A model generated the notes under the pieces. That model was not told where the DNA came from and did no database searches. It saw only the letters and a list, made by a program, of their open reading frames with translations. A stretch of 64,000 nucleotides of DNA from Pseudomonadota bacterium. GTDB taxonomy: Bacteria; Pseudomonadota; Alphaproteobacteria; Rhizobiales; Rhizobiaceae. The position numbers and the translations under genes are program-made. Shown piece by piece: positions 1 to 8,302 of the stretch (position 1 is the first letter of the stretch; each line of letters starts with the position of its first letter). The DNA is taken from contig JAEWLS010000030.1 of NCBI GenBank assembly GCA_023457435.1, positions 124,001 to 188,000 of the forward strand, given 5' to 3'.

Positions 1-297
1 TCGAGCTCGTTTCCAGGGCTTGGCTGGCCGGAGTTCCCGAAATACTTGATCGAGCGCGTGGCCACGCACGGTGTTCGCCGCGCCGCGGAGATGCGAGAGT
101 CCGCGGTCACCATGGCCGAGCTCGGTTTTGCCGCCGGCCACGACATGGCCGCCGCCGTCGCGGCGCTCCAGCAGGAGATCGGCGAGCTCAGGATGAAGCT
201 CGACGACAGCGCCGAGGCGAAATCGCTTTACGACCAGGTGGCGAAGGCGCGCGCCGCGCGCACCGCCGCCCTACAACCCACGCGGGGAGCAGCATGA
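1..297 (+). CDS. NAD(P)-dependent oxidoreductase, DUF1932 C-terminal domain (5' end outside window)
   Basis: The frame is open from base 1 and reads 98 codons to a TGA, so this is the tail of a gene that begins to the left of the window. The visible residues, with the segment HGVRRAAEMRES followed by a helical Ala/Glu-rich end, resemble the all-helical DUF1932 domain at the C terminus of 6-phosphogluconate-dehydrogenase-like oxidoreductases. The Rossmann domain that would bind NAD(P) is not visible. Its stop overlaps the next start as ATGA, so it is the first visible member of the dioxygenase-galBCD operon and probably oxidises or reduces an intermediate of that aromatic pathway. That role is inferred from position only. 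Confidence 0.6.
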   Translation, partial: SSSFPGLGWPEFPKYLIERVATHGVRRAAEMRESAVTMAELGFAAGHDMAAAVAALQQEIGELRMKLDDSAEAKSLYDQVAKARAARTAALQPTRGAA

Positions 298-1265
298 CCG
301 AACCCTGTTTCGACGTCGCCCATCTGGGGCACCTCGAGATCCTCACCAACAAGTTCGACGAGAGCCTCGACTTCTTTGTACGCGTCTACGGCCTGACCGA
401 AAGCGGTCGCGAGGGCGACTCCGTATACCTTCGCGCTTTCGACGACTATGAATTCCATACGCTGAAGCTGACCAGGTCCGACACGACCGGTGTCGCCCAT
501 ATCGGCTATCGGGTGTCGTCGCCGGAGGCGCTGGAGCGCCGCGTGAAGGCTATCGAGAAGATGGGTATCGGCGTCGGCTGGAGCGACGGTGACCTCGGCC
601 ACGGCCGCGCCTATCAGTTCAAGTCGCCCGACGGTCACCTCTTCGAGCTCTATTGGGAAACCAAGCGCTACGTCGCGCCGGATTCCGAGAAGCCAAAGCT
701 GAAGAATATCGCTCAGCGCTACCACGGCCGCGGCGTGGGCGTGCGCCGGCTCGACCACTTCAACCTGCTCGCCAAGGACGTGAGCAAGTTTCGCGACTTC
801 ATGGTCGGCGCCTTTGGCAGCCGCGTTACCGAGCAGATCCAGTTGGACAACGGCCGTCTCGGAGGCTGCTGGTTCACGGTCAATAACAAGAGCTACGACA
901 TCGCCGTCAGCGAGGACCATGCAGGAGAACAGGGAAGCGCGCGCTTCCATCACATCACCTACGCGGTCGATCAGCGCGAAGACATTTTGCGCGCAGCCGA
1001 TATCTTTCTGGAGAACGGCGTTCACATCGAGACAGGCCCCCACAAGCATGCGATCCAGGGCACGTTCTTCCTGTATGTCTGGGAGCCGGCCGGCAACCGC
1101 GTCGAGGTGGCCAATGCTGGTGCGCGCCTGATCCTTGCGCCGGACTGGCAGACCGTCACCTGGACCGAGGCGGAGCGCAAGAAGGGCCAGGCCTGGGGCC
1201 TGAAGACGATCGAGACTTTCCACACGCATGGCACGCCGCCGGTTGCGGCCGCCGCAAAGCACTGA
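294..1265 (+). CDS. VOC-superfamily type I extradiol (catechol 2,3-) dioxygenase
   Basis: The 323-residue protein has two glyoxalase/VOC modules (about 8-125 and 150-275), the layout of type I extradiol ring-cleavage dioxygenases. Candidate iron ligands are in the expected order in the second module: His155 in LDHFNLL, His219/220 in FHHITY and Glu271 in NRVEVAN. Such enzymes use Fe(II) and O2 to open a catecholic ring next to the hydroxyl pair. The start overlaps the preceding stop (ATGA), and galB follows after 11 bases. Gallate dioxygenase GalA and protocatechuate dioxygenase LigAB, which usually feed these downstream steps, belong to an unrelated family, so the presence of a VOC enzyme here is unusual. 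The substrate is not readable from the sequence; a trihydroxylated aromatic acid is inferred from the neighbours. Confidence 0.8.
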   Translation: MTEPCFDVAHLGHLEILTNKFDESLDFFVRVYGLTESGREGDSVYLRAFDDYEFHTLKLTRSDTTGVAHIGYRVSSPEALERRVKAIEKMGIGVGWSDGDLGHGRAYQFKSPDGHLFELYWETKRYVAPDSEKPKLKNIAQRYHGRGVGVRRLDHFNLLAKDVSKFRDFMVGAFGSRVTEQIQLDNGRLGGCWFTVNNKSYDIAVSEDHAGEQGSARFHHITYAVDQREDILRAADIFLENGVHIETGPHKHAIQGTFFLYVWEPAGNRVEVANAGARLILAPDWQTVTWTEAERKKGQAWGLKTIETFHTHGTPPVAAAAKH

Positions 1266-1276
1266 GGTATTACGGT

Positions 1277-2011
1277 ATGTCGAAGACTGCACTCGTCGTC
1301 AGCGCCCACTCCGCCGACTTCGTCTGGCGTGCCGGTGGTTCCATCGCGCTCCATGCCGAGCAGGGCGTCGCGACGACGGTCATCTGCCTGTCGTATGGCG
1401 AACGCGGCGAAAGCGCTAAACTGTGGCGCCAGGCTGGAATGACGCTCGAGAAGGTCAAGGCCGAGCGCCAGAAGGAGGCCGAAGCCGCCGCCAGGCACCT
1501 CGGCGTCGCCGACATCCAGTTCTGGGATCTGGGCGACTATCCGCTAAATTTGACCGATGAGGCGCTCTACCGGCTTGTCGACGTCTACCGGAAGATCCAC
1601 CCTGCGTTCATGCTCACGCATTCGCGCGAGGATCTCTACAACCGCGATCATCCGGAAGTGAACCAGTTCGCCCAGCATGCGCGGATCATCGCGCAAGCCC
1701 ATGGCCACAATCCAGGCGAGAAGGTGCTCGGCGCGCCGCCGGTGTTCCTCTTCGAGCCGCACCAGCCGGAGCAGTGCAACTGGATGCCGAACGTCCTTCT
1801 CGACATCACCGACGTGTGGAGCAGGAAGCGCGCGGCGATCGAGTGCATGGCCGGGCAGGAGCATCTGTGGGAATACTACACCCGCGTAGCCGAGCAGCGC
1901 GGTGCCCAGGCCGCTCGCAACTCCGACAAGAAGATCAAGTACGGCGAGGGCTATCAGGCCGTGTTCCCGCACGTCGTCGAAACGCTCGTCCCGACCGAGG
2001 GCCGGCAATGA
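1277..2011 (+). CDS. galB: 4-oxalomesaconate hydratase, PIG-L family (GalB-like)
   Basis: The 244-residue protein belongs to the PIG-L/LmbE zinc hydrolase-like family. The N-terminal signature reads SAHSADFVWRAGG (His11, Asp14), the variant seen in GalB hydratases rather than the AHPDDE of sugar deacetylases, and a central HSREDLYNRDH segment fits the second metal-binding region. GalB adds water to the enol form of 4-oxalomesaconate to give 4-carboxy-4-hydroxy-2-oxoadipate. The neighbours support this strongly: the aldolase and tautomerase of the same route follow with overlapping ends. A GAGG ribosome-binding sequence lies nine bases before the ATG. A generic PIG-L deacetylase is the alternative but fits the context poorly. 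Confidence 0.82.
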   Translation: MSKTALVVSAHSADFVWRAGGSIALHAEQGVATTVICLSYGERGESAKLWRQAGMTLEKVKAERQKEAEAAARHLGVADIQFWDLGDYPLNLTDEALYRLVDVYRKIHPAFMLTHSREDLYNRDHPEVNQFAQHARIIAQAHGHNPGEKVLGAPPVFLFEPHQPEQCNWMPNVLLDITDVWSRKRAAIECMAGQEHLWEYYTRVAEQRGAQAARNSDKKIKYGEGYQAVFPHVVETLVPTEGRQ

Positions 2012-2682
2012 GCGGCGTCGTCGTCCAGAACATCGAGCGAGCCAGCGCCGAAACCATAGCCGGCCTCGCCGAGGCCGGGGTCGCCACGGTGCACGAGGCG
2101 CAGGCGCGGATCGGCATGCTTGCTTCGTACATGACGCCGATCTTCGACGGCGCGCAGATCGCCGGCTCGGCGGTCACCGTTTCGACGGCGCCTGGTGACA
2201 ACTGGATGATCCATGTCGCGGTCGAGCAGGTGAAGCCCGGCGACATCCTCGTGGTCGCGCCGACGAGTCCTTGCGAGGACGGATACTTCGGCGATCTTCT
2301 CGCTACGTCGCTGATGGCACGCGGCTGCAAGGGTCTGGTGATCGACGCCGGTGTGCGCGACCGTCGCGACCTCACCAAGATGGGCTTTCCCGTCTGGTCG
2401 AAGCGCGTCTGGGCCCAAGGCACCGTCAAGGAGACCGTCGGCTCGGTCAATGTCCCGGTCGTTTGCGCCGGAGCGCTGATCAACGCCGGCGACATTATAG
2501 TCGCCGATGACGACGGGGTCTGCGTCGTGCGCCGTGCCGATGCCGACAAGGTGCTTGCCGCTGCCAACAAGCGCCTCGCGGCCGAGGAGGAAAAGCGCGC
2601 GCGCCTTGCTTCCGGCGAGCTCGGGCTTGATCTTTACAAGATGCGCGAAGCGCTGGCGGCCAAGGGCCTGAAATATGTCTGA
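2008..2682 (+). CDS. galC: 4-carboxy-4-hydroxy-2-oxoadipate aldolase (GalC/LigK, RraA-like)
   Basis: The 224-residue protein has the RraA-like fold of class II pyruvate aldolases. The segment VIDAGVRDRRD places the conserved Arg117-Asp118 pair that holds the divalent metal and pyruvate enolate, and the C-terminal helix rich in Lys/Arg/Glu is typical of LigK/GalC. The enzyme splits 4-carboxy-4-hydroxy-2-oxoadipate into pyruvate and oxaloacetate; family members often also decarboxylate oxaloacetate. The start codon overlaps the galB stop as ATGA, and the 3' end overlaps galD by eight bases, so translation of the three genes is probably coupled. I chose the ATG at 2008 because the longer reading of this frame only runs backwards over galB. 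Confidence 0.88.
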   Translation: MSGVVVQNIERASAETIAGLAEAGVATVHEAQARIGMLASYMTPIFDGAQIAGSAVTVSTAPGDNWMIHVAVEQVKPGDILVVAPTSPCEDGYFGDLLATSLMARGCKGLVIDAGVRDRRDLTKMGFPVWSKRVWAQGTVKETVGSVNVPVVCAGALINAGDIIVADDDGVCVVRRADADKVLAAANKRLAAEEEKRARLASGELGLDLYKMREALAAKGLKYV

Positions 2683-3745
2683 CGATGTCTCCGCCACTGG
2701 TGTCCGCTGCATGTGGATGCGCGGCGGAACGTCGAAGGGTGGTTATTTCCTCGCCGACGATCTTCCTGCGGCACCTGCCGAGCGAGACGCCTTCCTGCTG
2801 CGCGCGATGGGTTCGCCCGACGCGCGCCAGATCGACGGAATGGGCGGCGCGGATCCTCTGACGTCGAAAGTCGCGGTCGTGCGCAGGTCCGAACGTCCTG
2901 GCGTCGACGTCGACTATCTGTTTCTCCAGGTGTTCGTCGACAAACCGATCGTCACCGACGCGCAGAACTGCGGCAATATCCTTGCCGGGGTCGGCCCCTT
3001 CGCCATCGAACGCGGCCTCGTGAAAGCCGGCGATGGTACGACGGACATCGCGATTTATATGGAGAACACCGGTCAGGTCGCTGTCGCTACCGTCGCAACC
3101 CCGAACGGACGGATTACCTACTCCGGCGATGCGCGCATCGATGGCGTGCCGGGCACGGCGGCAGCGCAGCCGATCCTCTTCAGGGATACGGCCGGCTCTT
3201 CATGTGGCGCGCTGCTGCCTACCGGCAATGCCGTTGACGTCATCGACGGCGTCGAATGTACACTCATCGACAATGGGATGCCATGCGTGGTCATGGCAGC
3301 CGCCGACCTCGGCGTCCGCGGCGATGAAACCCCAAAGGAGCTTGAGGGCAACGCTGAACTGAAGGCGAGGATCGAGGCGATCCGGCTGAAAGCTGGGCCG
3401 CTGATGAACCTCGGTGACGTCGCGAAGTCGTCTGTGCCCAAGATGACGCTGGTCAGCGCTCCGAAGGCTGGTGGTGCCGTTTCCACTCGCAGCTTCATCC
3501 CGCACAAGGTCCACGACGCCATAGGCGTGCTCGGCGCGGTTTCGGTTGCGACTGCGTGCCTTTTGCCGGAAGGCCCCGCATCGCGCGTGGCAAAGGTGAC
3601 GCGAGACACCAGACAGTCGCTCTCGATCGAGCATCCGACAGGCGAGTTCACGGTAATCGCAACACTCGATCCTGATGGCTCAGTCAGACAGGCGGCGGTG
3701 CTGCGCACCGCGCGTAAGCTTTTCGACGGTGTCGTGTTCGGCTGA
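2675..3745 (+). CDS. galD: 4-oxalomesaconate tautomerase (GalD/LigU, PrpF family)
   Basis: The 356-residue protein is a member of the PrpF/GalD isomerase family, with the family start RCMWMRGGTSKGGYF and a diaminopimelate-epimerase-like double-domain fold. GalD converts the keto form of 4-oxalomesaconate, the ring-cleavage product, into the enol form that the hydratase GalB needs. It lies last in the visible operon, overlapping galC by eight bases (ATGTCTGA). Length and order match gallate/protocatechuate 4,5-cleavage clusters. The gene is convergent with the phospholipase D-like gene, one base away, so transcription of both probably ends here. Confidence 0.85.
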   Translation: MSDDVSATGVRCMWMRGGTSKGGYFLADDLPAAPAERDAFLLRAMGSPDARQIDGMGGADPLTSKVAVVRRSERPGVDVDYLFLQVFVDKPIVTDAQNCGNILAGVGPFAIERGLVKAGDGTTDIAIYMENTGQVAVATVATPNGRITYSGDARIDGVPGTAAAQPILFRDTAGSSCGALLPTGNAVDVIDGVECTLIDNGMPCVVMAAADLGVRGDETPKELEGNAELKARIEAIRLKAGPLMNLGDVAKSSVPKMTLVSAPKAGGAVSTRSFIPHKVHDAIGVLGAVSVATACLLPEGPASRVAKVTRDTRQSLSIEHPTGEFTVIATLDPDGSVRQAAVLRTARKLFDGVVFG

Positions 3746-3746
3746 A

Positions 3747-5276
3747 CTACTCGGCCGGCGCCAGAGACGGCCGAGCTTTCATGGGCGTCCCTTGCAACCG
3801 CGCCTTCAGCGAGGCGAGGAATGGCCTCTCCGGATCGATGATCGGGGTCAATATGCCCGGCGTCGATGGGCCATGGTCCGTCATTGCCTTGAACGGCACC
3901 AGACCGCGACCCGGCGCGTTGAGCAGGTCGACCGCCCGTGCGATGCGCCCGCCAGCGGAAGCGCGCCTCACAATCTTCGGCGAGACGCCAAGATGCTCGG
4001 CGAGCAGCGTATCCCGGATCGACGTAATCGCCGCGCGTTCGCCCGCGTTACGAGCTTCGATCGCGAGGTCGCATTCCGTATCAAGCCCCATTGAACGGTT
4101 GTTGAGGTTTGAGGAGCCGACCCGCAGCAGCACGTCGTCGACGATCACGACCTTCGAATGGACATGCAAGGGTTTCGGACCGTTGCGCCGAGCTACGGTC
4201 GGGTAGCAAATGCGCAACCGACCATACTTGTCGGCGCGCGCCAGCCTTCTGATCAGCCTGTCGCGGTTGCCGCTCATCGCCCAGCGCTCCAGCCTGCCCG
4301 GCGCCGCCCGGCTCATCACCACGACTATCTCCGGTCCGGTGCGCGCTGTGAGGTGCCGCTCGATCTCGTCGCCGATGCGGGCTGCCGTCATGTATTGGGC
4401 TTCGATATAGATCGACTGGCGCGCCGCTCGTATGGCGTCCAGCGTCAGCGCTTCCACCTCGCGCACCTCGGGTTTTCCCTGAATTGCAGGTTGGGTGCGG
4501 GCGATGGCGACGCCGATGTCGCGGAACTGGGGCGCCACCCCATCGGGCCAGCGATCGCTGCCGAAGGCGCCTGCATGGGGGAGCCGGGCTCCGGTTGCGC
4601 GGCTCCATCGCGCGCTTACGAGCGCCGCCATCGAGCGCGCCGCCTCGCCGTCCACCACGATCTGCACGTCGTGGACAGGGGTGCAAGGCTTGCCGCATGG
4701 ATCTACGCGCGCCGGATCGCTTGCGTGGTGTCCCGGCGTATCCCAGCGGCCGGTGGTGAGGTCGATACCGCCCGAATAGGCGACAGCCCCGTCGACGCAC
4801 ACGACCTTCTGATGATGCGCGGCGTAGGGCGGATGGCGGCCGTCGAAACGAACCGTGATGCGCGGATGTTTCGCCCAGTTCTCGCCCACCAATCGTCTGG
4901 TGAGCTGGTCGGGCGTGCAAACAAGCGAAAGGCTCCACACCAGCACATGGATCTGGAGGTCCGGGCGTTCCTCGACGAGCGAGCGAAGCAGCGCGCCGAG
5001 TTGCGGTGACTCGGACTCGGCAAGGTGCGGGCGCAAACGTATCCGCGGGTCGAAATCCCAGCCGAGAATGACGATGGATCGCTTGGCCTTGCGCAGGGAC
5101 GACTCCAGCGCCGCAAAATAGGCCGCCCCGTCGATAAGCACCGCAGCTCGGTCCGCTCGGTCGATGCGCCAACAATTTGTGCCGGGCTCGATGACGCGGA
5201 GTTCGCTGTCACGCGCGGCCGTGATCGCGCCGTCTCGTGCCCGGAATTCTTGAGTGTTGGCGTCGATCGTGCGCAT
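3747..5276 (-). CDS. phospholipase D-like protein (cardiolipin synthase/PLD superfamily)
   Basis: The 509-residue protein has both HxKxxxxD motifs of the phospholipase D superfamily: His155-Lys157-Asp162 in HHQKVVCVDG and His373-Lys375-Asp380 in HVHSKVVIVDD. Two such half-sites form one active centre that hydrolyses or transfers phosphodiesters through a phospho-histidine. The region between (QYMTAARIGDEIERHL) and the SSNLNNRSMG segment after the second motif match bacterial PLD/cardiolipin-synthase-like enzymes. No signal peptide or membrane segment is evident, which argues against a classical membrane cardiolipin synthase. A weak EcfG-like promoter lies 29 bases upstream, and the neighbours are trehalose stress genes, so a role in membrane-lipid remodelling under stress is plausible but inferred. 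Confidence 0.8.
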   Translation of the reverse strand: MRTIDANTQEFRARDGAITAARDSELRVIEPGTNCWRIDRADRAAVLIDGAAYFAALESSLRKAKRSIVILGWDFDPRIRLRPHLAESESPQLGALLRSLVEERPDLQIHVLVWSLSLVCTPDQLTRRLVGENWAKHPRITVRFDGRHPPYAAHHQKVVCVDGAVAYSGGIDLTTGRWDTPGHHASDPARVDPCGKPCTPVHDVQIVVDGEAARSMAALVSARWSRATGARLPHAGAFGSDRWPDGVAPQFRDIGVAIARTQPAIQGKPEVREVEALTLDAIRAARQSIYIEAQYMTAARIGDEIERHLTARTGPEIVVVMSRAAPGRLERWAMSGNRDRLIRRLARADKYGRLRICYPTVARRNGPKPLHVHSKVVIVDDVLLRVGSSNLNNRSMGLDTECDLAIEARNAGERAAITSIRDTLLAEHLGVSPKIVRRASAGGRIARAVDLLNAPGRGLVPFKAMTDHGPSTPGILTPIIDPERPFLASLKARLQGTPMKARPSLAPAE

Positions 5277-5304
5277 CCCGCGCGGCTCCTAGTTACCGCT
5301 TCAG

Positions 5305-5330
5305 AATGCGCGGCTCGCGCCTGCGGTTCC
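5305..5330 (-). promoter_or_regulatory. weak EcfG-like promoter before the PLD-like gene
   Basis: On the minus strand GGAAC (5330-5326) is followed after 17 bases by CATT (5308-5305), 29 bases before the start of the phospholipase D-like gene. The -35 element is perfect for the alphaproteobacterial general stress sigma factor; the -10 differs from CGTT at one base. The better sites before otsA and the 8303 gene raise its likelihood. Confidence 0.3.
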
Positions 5331-5334
5331 GACG

Positions 5335-6138
5335 TCAGTCGCGCAACCACCCCCGCGCAAGTCGCGCGAGCCAGTGCTCCAGGGCTCCGATATCGGGGAA
5401 TCGCCCCTTCGCCTGTGTGGCCCCCGGGCCGACCTTGATGCTTTCGCCGCCTAGCATGTTGACCACCGGAAACGCCTCCTCGTCGGTCACGTCGTCGCCG
5501 ATGAACACCGGCCTGCGTCCCAGAAACGGCGCCTCCGCCATGAAGGCTGATATCGCGTCGCCCTTGGTCAGGGAGCCCACGCAAAGTTCCGCAACCATCT
5601 TTCCCTCGAGAAGCCTTAGGGTTGGAGACGCAGCGGCGACATCTCTCGCCAGGGTCAATGCCTCCGACTCGAGTTCCGCACGTTGGCGATAGTGCAATGC
5701 CACCGAGCCCGGTTTTTCCTCGACTAGCGTCCCCGGATGGTCCCTTGCGAAATTCTCGAGCGTTGCAACAGCTGCCTCCAGCTCGGGTCCCGAAGCCGGC
5801 GCGGTGGTCACCGCTCTCTCTGCACTTCGTCGCTCGCGTCCATGCACGCCGGCCAAAGGCAGCCGAAGCGGTGCCAGAAGCCTATCGAGCTGGGCGATAG
5901 GCCTTCCTGAGACGACTGCCACTGCGCCCCCGCTGGCGGCATAGAGCCGGCCGAGAACGACCAGCGTCTCCTTCGGCACTTCGACCTTCGCCGGGTCGGC
6001 GACGATCGGTGCCAGCGTTCCGTCGAAGTCGAGAAACAGCGCGGTGCCGTTGGGGGTAAGATGCTCGGGCGCCGTCGGGGCTGCCGTATCATGTTGCATT
6101 GCAATACTCACGCGGTCGCAACGGGTGCTGGCATGCAT
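5335..6138 (-). CDS. otsB: trehalose-6-phosphate phosphatase
   Basis: The 267-residue protein is a HAD-superfamily phosphatase with the nucleophile motif LFLDFDGTLAPI near its N terminus, a VVSGRP motif II, and the late FIGDDVTDEEAF acidic motif typical of OtsB. It removes phosphate from trehalose-6-phosphate, the second step of trehalose synthesis; the synthase otsA lies nearby on the other strand. The ATG at 6138 has AGGGA three bases upstream, rather close; an internal ATG at 6099 (MQHDTAAP) is an alternative that drops 13 residues and leaves the catalytic domain intact. It lies six bases downstream of the DNA glycosylase gene, so the two are probably cotranscribed. Trehalose protects against osmotic and desiccation stress. 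Confidence 0.92.
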   Translation of the reverse strand: MHASTRCDRVSIAMQHDTAAPTAPEHLTPNGTALFLDFDGTLAPIVADPAKVEVPKETLVVLGRLYAASGGAVAVVSGRPIAQLDRLLAPLRLPLAGVHGRERRSAERAVTTAPASGPELEAAVATLENFARDHPGTLVEEKPGSVALHYRQRAELESEALTLARDVAAASPTLRLLEGKMVAELCVGSLTKGDAISAFMAEAPFLGRRPVFIGDDVTDEEAFPVVNMLGGESIKVGPGATQAKGRFPDIGALEHWLARLARGWLRD

Positions 6139-6144
6139 GGTTCC

Positions 6145-6690
6145 CTAGATCGGCTTGCTCAGGAAACGCGAGCCTGACAGGGCAAAACGCCACGGCGTCT
6201 CCACGCCCTTCGATATACCGATCCGCGGCCCGATGGCGACCCTGGCTCGTTCGACCGGCGGTCGGAGGTCGAACGGAGGTTCGAGGAAGCTAAGTCCGTC
6301 ACTGCTGCGGTCGAGGCCCAGCGCCTGCCCGACGCGTCCTGGCCCCGAACACAGGAGCCGGATGTCCTGGAGCTTGCGGCGTTCGCGCATGACATCGATG
6401 CCGCTCGTCGGCTCCAGAGCCCTGATCAGGACGCCGCTGCCGCGCAGGCATGCGGAATTGAGGCACCAGTGCATGCCGTATGAGAGGTACACGTAGGCTG
6501 TGCCCGGACCCTTGAACATCGATCGGTTGCGCGCCGTTTCGCCGCGGAAGCTGTGCGAGGCCGGATCGCTCGGATCGTAGGCCTCCGTCTCGACGACGAT
6601 GCCCCCGACGCCATTGACCAGCAGCGTCGCGCCGATGAGGTCGTGTGCGACCTCAGGCGAAGGCCGCGCGAAGAATGTGTTGAGGTCCAT
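6145..6690 (-). CDS. mpg: DNA-3-methyladenine glycosylase (AAG/MPG family)
   Basis: The 181-residue protein matches the alkyladenine glycosylase family. It has DLIGATLL, VVETEAYDPSDPASHSFRG, which carries the catalytic Glu of the ETEAY motif, and the YVYLSYGMHWCLN segment that forms the substrate pocket. It removes alkylated purines such as 3-methyladenine to start base excision repair. The length agrees with bacterial MPG proteins. It lies directly before otsB on the same strand and is divergent from otsA, with 151 bases between the two starts, suggesting a stress-linked pair sharing a control region. Confidence 0.9.
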   Translation of the reverse strand: MDLNTFFARPSPEVAHDLIGATLLVNGVGGIVVETEAYDPSDPASHSFRGETARNRSMFKGPGTAYVYLSYGMHWCLNSACLRGSGVLIRALEPTSGIDVMRERRKLQDIRLLCSGPGRVGQALGLDRSSDGLSFLEPPFDLRPPVERARVAIGPRIGISKGVETPWRFALSGSRFLSKPI

Positions 6691-6756
6691 GAGGTGCGTG
6701 TGAGGGTGTCGCTGCCCGTGCGCAGGTGTTATGGAAGCGGTCTAATGCAAAACGGC

Positions 6757-6782
6757 GGAACATTTTGCCCCCAGATAGGGTT
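6757..6782 (+). promoter_or_regulatory. EcfG-type general stress promoter of otsA
   Basis: GGAAC (6757-6761) is followed by 17 bases and GGTT (6779-6782), close to the EcfG/RpoE2 consensus GGAAC-N16/17-cGTT. It sits about 60 bases upstream of the otsA start. Trehalose synthesis genes are frequent EcfG targets in rhizobia (known); the assignment here is inferred. Confidence 0.5.
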
Positions 6783-6841
6783 TGGGCAGGTGGAGGTGAA
6801 GGGACATTGACTGTGAGTACCTGCAAGTGTGGAGGCGCGTC

Positions 6842-8248
6842 ATGACGCGCCTTGTCGTCGTTTCAAATCGGGTTGCCGATCTAACAAAATCGTCTCAATC
6901 GGGCGGCCTTGCCGTGGCATTGGCGGACGCGCTGCGCGACAGCGGAGGCGCCTGGTTCGGATGGGACGGCGAAACCGGCGGCTCACCGGAAGACGTCAGA
7001 TCGGAGCGTGTCGGCGACGTTACCTGTCTCTATGCCGGCATGAGCGCGCAGGATTACGAGCAGTACTACCTCGGCTACTCGAACAGCGTCCTGTGGCCGC
7101 TATTCCACTACCGCGCTGACCTGGTCGCCTACCGGTCGGAGGATTACGACGGCTATATCCGCGTCAACCGTGGCTTTGCCAAGGGCCTTACCTCGCAGTT
7201 GCAGCCCCGTGACCTCGTATGGGTCCACGACTATCATCTCATCCCGCTTGGCGGATTCCTGCGCGAGCACGGTTTCCGCGGCAGAATTGGCTTCTTTCTG
7301 CACATACCGTTCCCGTCGCCGGAGGTGCTGGCGGCAGCGAGCAACCACGACTTCATCCTGAAATCCTTGCTCCAGTATGACGTCGTCGGTTTCCAGACAG
7401 CTGGCGACCTGCAGAACTTCCTGCGATCGGTGGTCGAGAATGGGCTCGGCGATCCCGATGCCGAGGGCAACGTGCGCATGCCCGATCGCGTCGTCTCGGC
7501 CAGGCACTTCCCGATCGGCATTGACGTCCAGAGCTTTACGGCGCTTGCCGAGTCCTCCCCGGAGGACATCCAGATCGACCGCCTGCGCCGCGAGATACTG
7601 GGCCGCAAGCAGATCATCGGGGTCGACCGCCTCGACTACTCGAAGGGGCTTCCCGGGCGGTTCGAGGCTTTCAACCGGCTGCTGATCGAGCATCCCGAGA
7701 TGGAGCGAAACGTCAGCTTTCTTCAGATCGCCCCGCCCACGCGGGAAGATATCCAGGCCTATGCCGATATCCGCGGCGAACTTCACGGTCTTTCCGGCGC
7801 CATCAACGGGCGCTTCGGCGATTTCGACTGGACGCCGATCAAGTACGTCCATCGCAGCGTGGCGCGGGAAAAACTGGCTGGCCTGTACCGCGCCAGTCAG
7901 GTCGGAATGGTGACGCCGCTCCGTGACGGCATGAATTTGGTGGCGAAGGAGTACGTCGCGGCGCAGGACCCGGATGACCCCGGAGCTCTCGTGCTGTCGC
8001 GCTTCGCCGGTGCAGCCGACGAGATGCCGGCGGCGCTGATCGTCAATCCGTACGACGTCGAGGAAATGGCGGCGGCACTGCACCAGGGCCTGACCATGTC
8101 GCTCGGCGAGCGCAAGGAGCGTCACGCCGACCTCATGCGCTCGGTGCGTGCCAGCGATGTCGCGATCTGGCGGGAAAATTTCCTTGCCGTTCTCGCCTGC
8201 TCATCGACAGGCGGGACCCATCTGTCGCTCGCCTCGTCGGCGGCATGA
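6842..8248 (+). CDS. otsA: alpha,alpha-trehalose-phosphate synthase (GT20)
   Basis: The 468-residue protein is a family 20 glycosyltransferase that joins glucose from a nucleotide sugar (usually UDP-glucose) to glucose-6-phosphate to make trehalose-6-phosphate. Family features are the start LVVVSNRVADL, the GGLAVAL glycine loop, WVHDYHL, FFLHIPFPSPE, RLDYSKGLPGR and the late PLRDGMNLVAKEY motif. I chose the ATG at 6842 because GGAGG lies six bases before it and the conserved strand starts there; a GTG at 6827 would add five unsupported residues. otsB is 700 bases away in the opposite direction, so the two genes are not an operon. An EcfG-type promoter upstream suggests induction by general stress. 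Confidence 0.95.
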   Translation: MTRLVVVSNRVADLTKSSQSGGLAVALADALRDSGGAWFGWDGETGGSPEDVRSERVGDVTCLYAGMSAQDYEQYYLGYSNSVLWPLFHYRADLVAYRSEDYDGYIRVNRGFAKGLTSQLQPRDLVWVHDYHLIPLGGFLREHGFRGRIGFFLHIPFPSPEVLAAASNHDFILKSLLQYDVVGFQTAGDLQNFLRSVVENGLGDPDAEGNVRMPDRVVSARHFPIGIDVQSFTALAESSPEDIQIDRLRREILGRKQIIGVDRLDYSKGLPGRFEAFNRLLIEHPEMERNVSFLQIAPPTREDIQAYADIRGELHGLSGAINGRFGDFDWTPIKYVHRSVAREKLAGLYRASQVGMVTPLRDGMNLVAKEYVAAQDPDDPGALVLSRFAGAADEMPAALIVNPYDVEEMAAALHQGLTMSLGERKERHADLMRSVRASDVAIWRENFLAVLACSSTGGTHLSLASSAA

Positions 8249-8250
8249 TC

Positions 8251-8275
8251 GGAACGAGCAGGACCCAAAGACGTT
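8251..8275 (+). promoter_or_regulatory. perfect EcfG-type promoter of the 8303 small gene
   Basis: GGAAC (8251-8255), 16 bases, then CGTT (8272-8275) matches the EcfG/RpoE2 consensus at every core position. It lies 27 bases before the 8303 ATG and two bases after the otsA stop codon, so the small gene has its own stress promoter and a very short leader. Confidence 0.65.
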
Positions 8276-8302
8276 ATGTGTGGTTAGGCGGAATGGAGTG
8301 TC

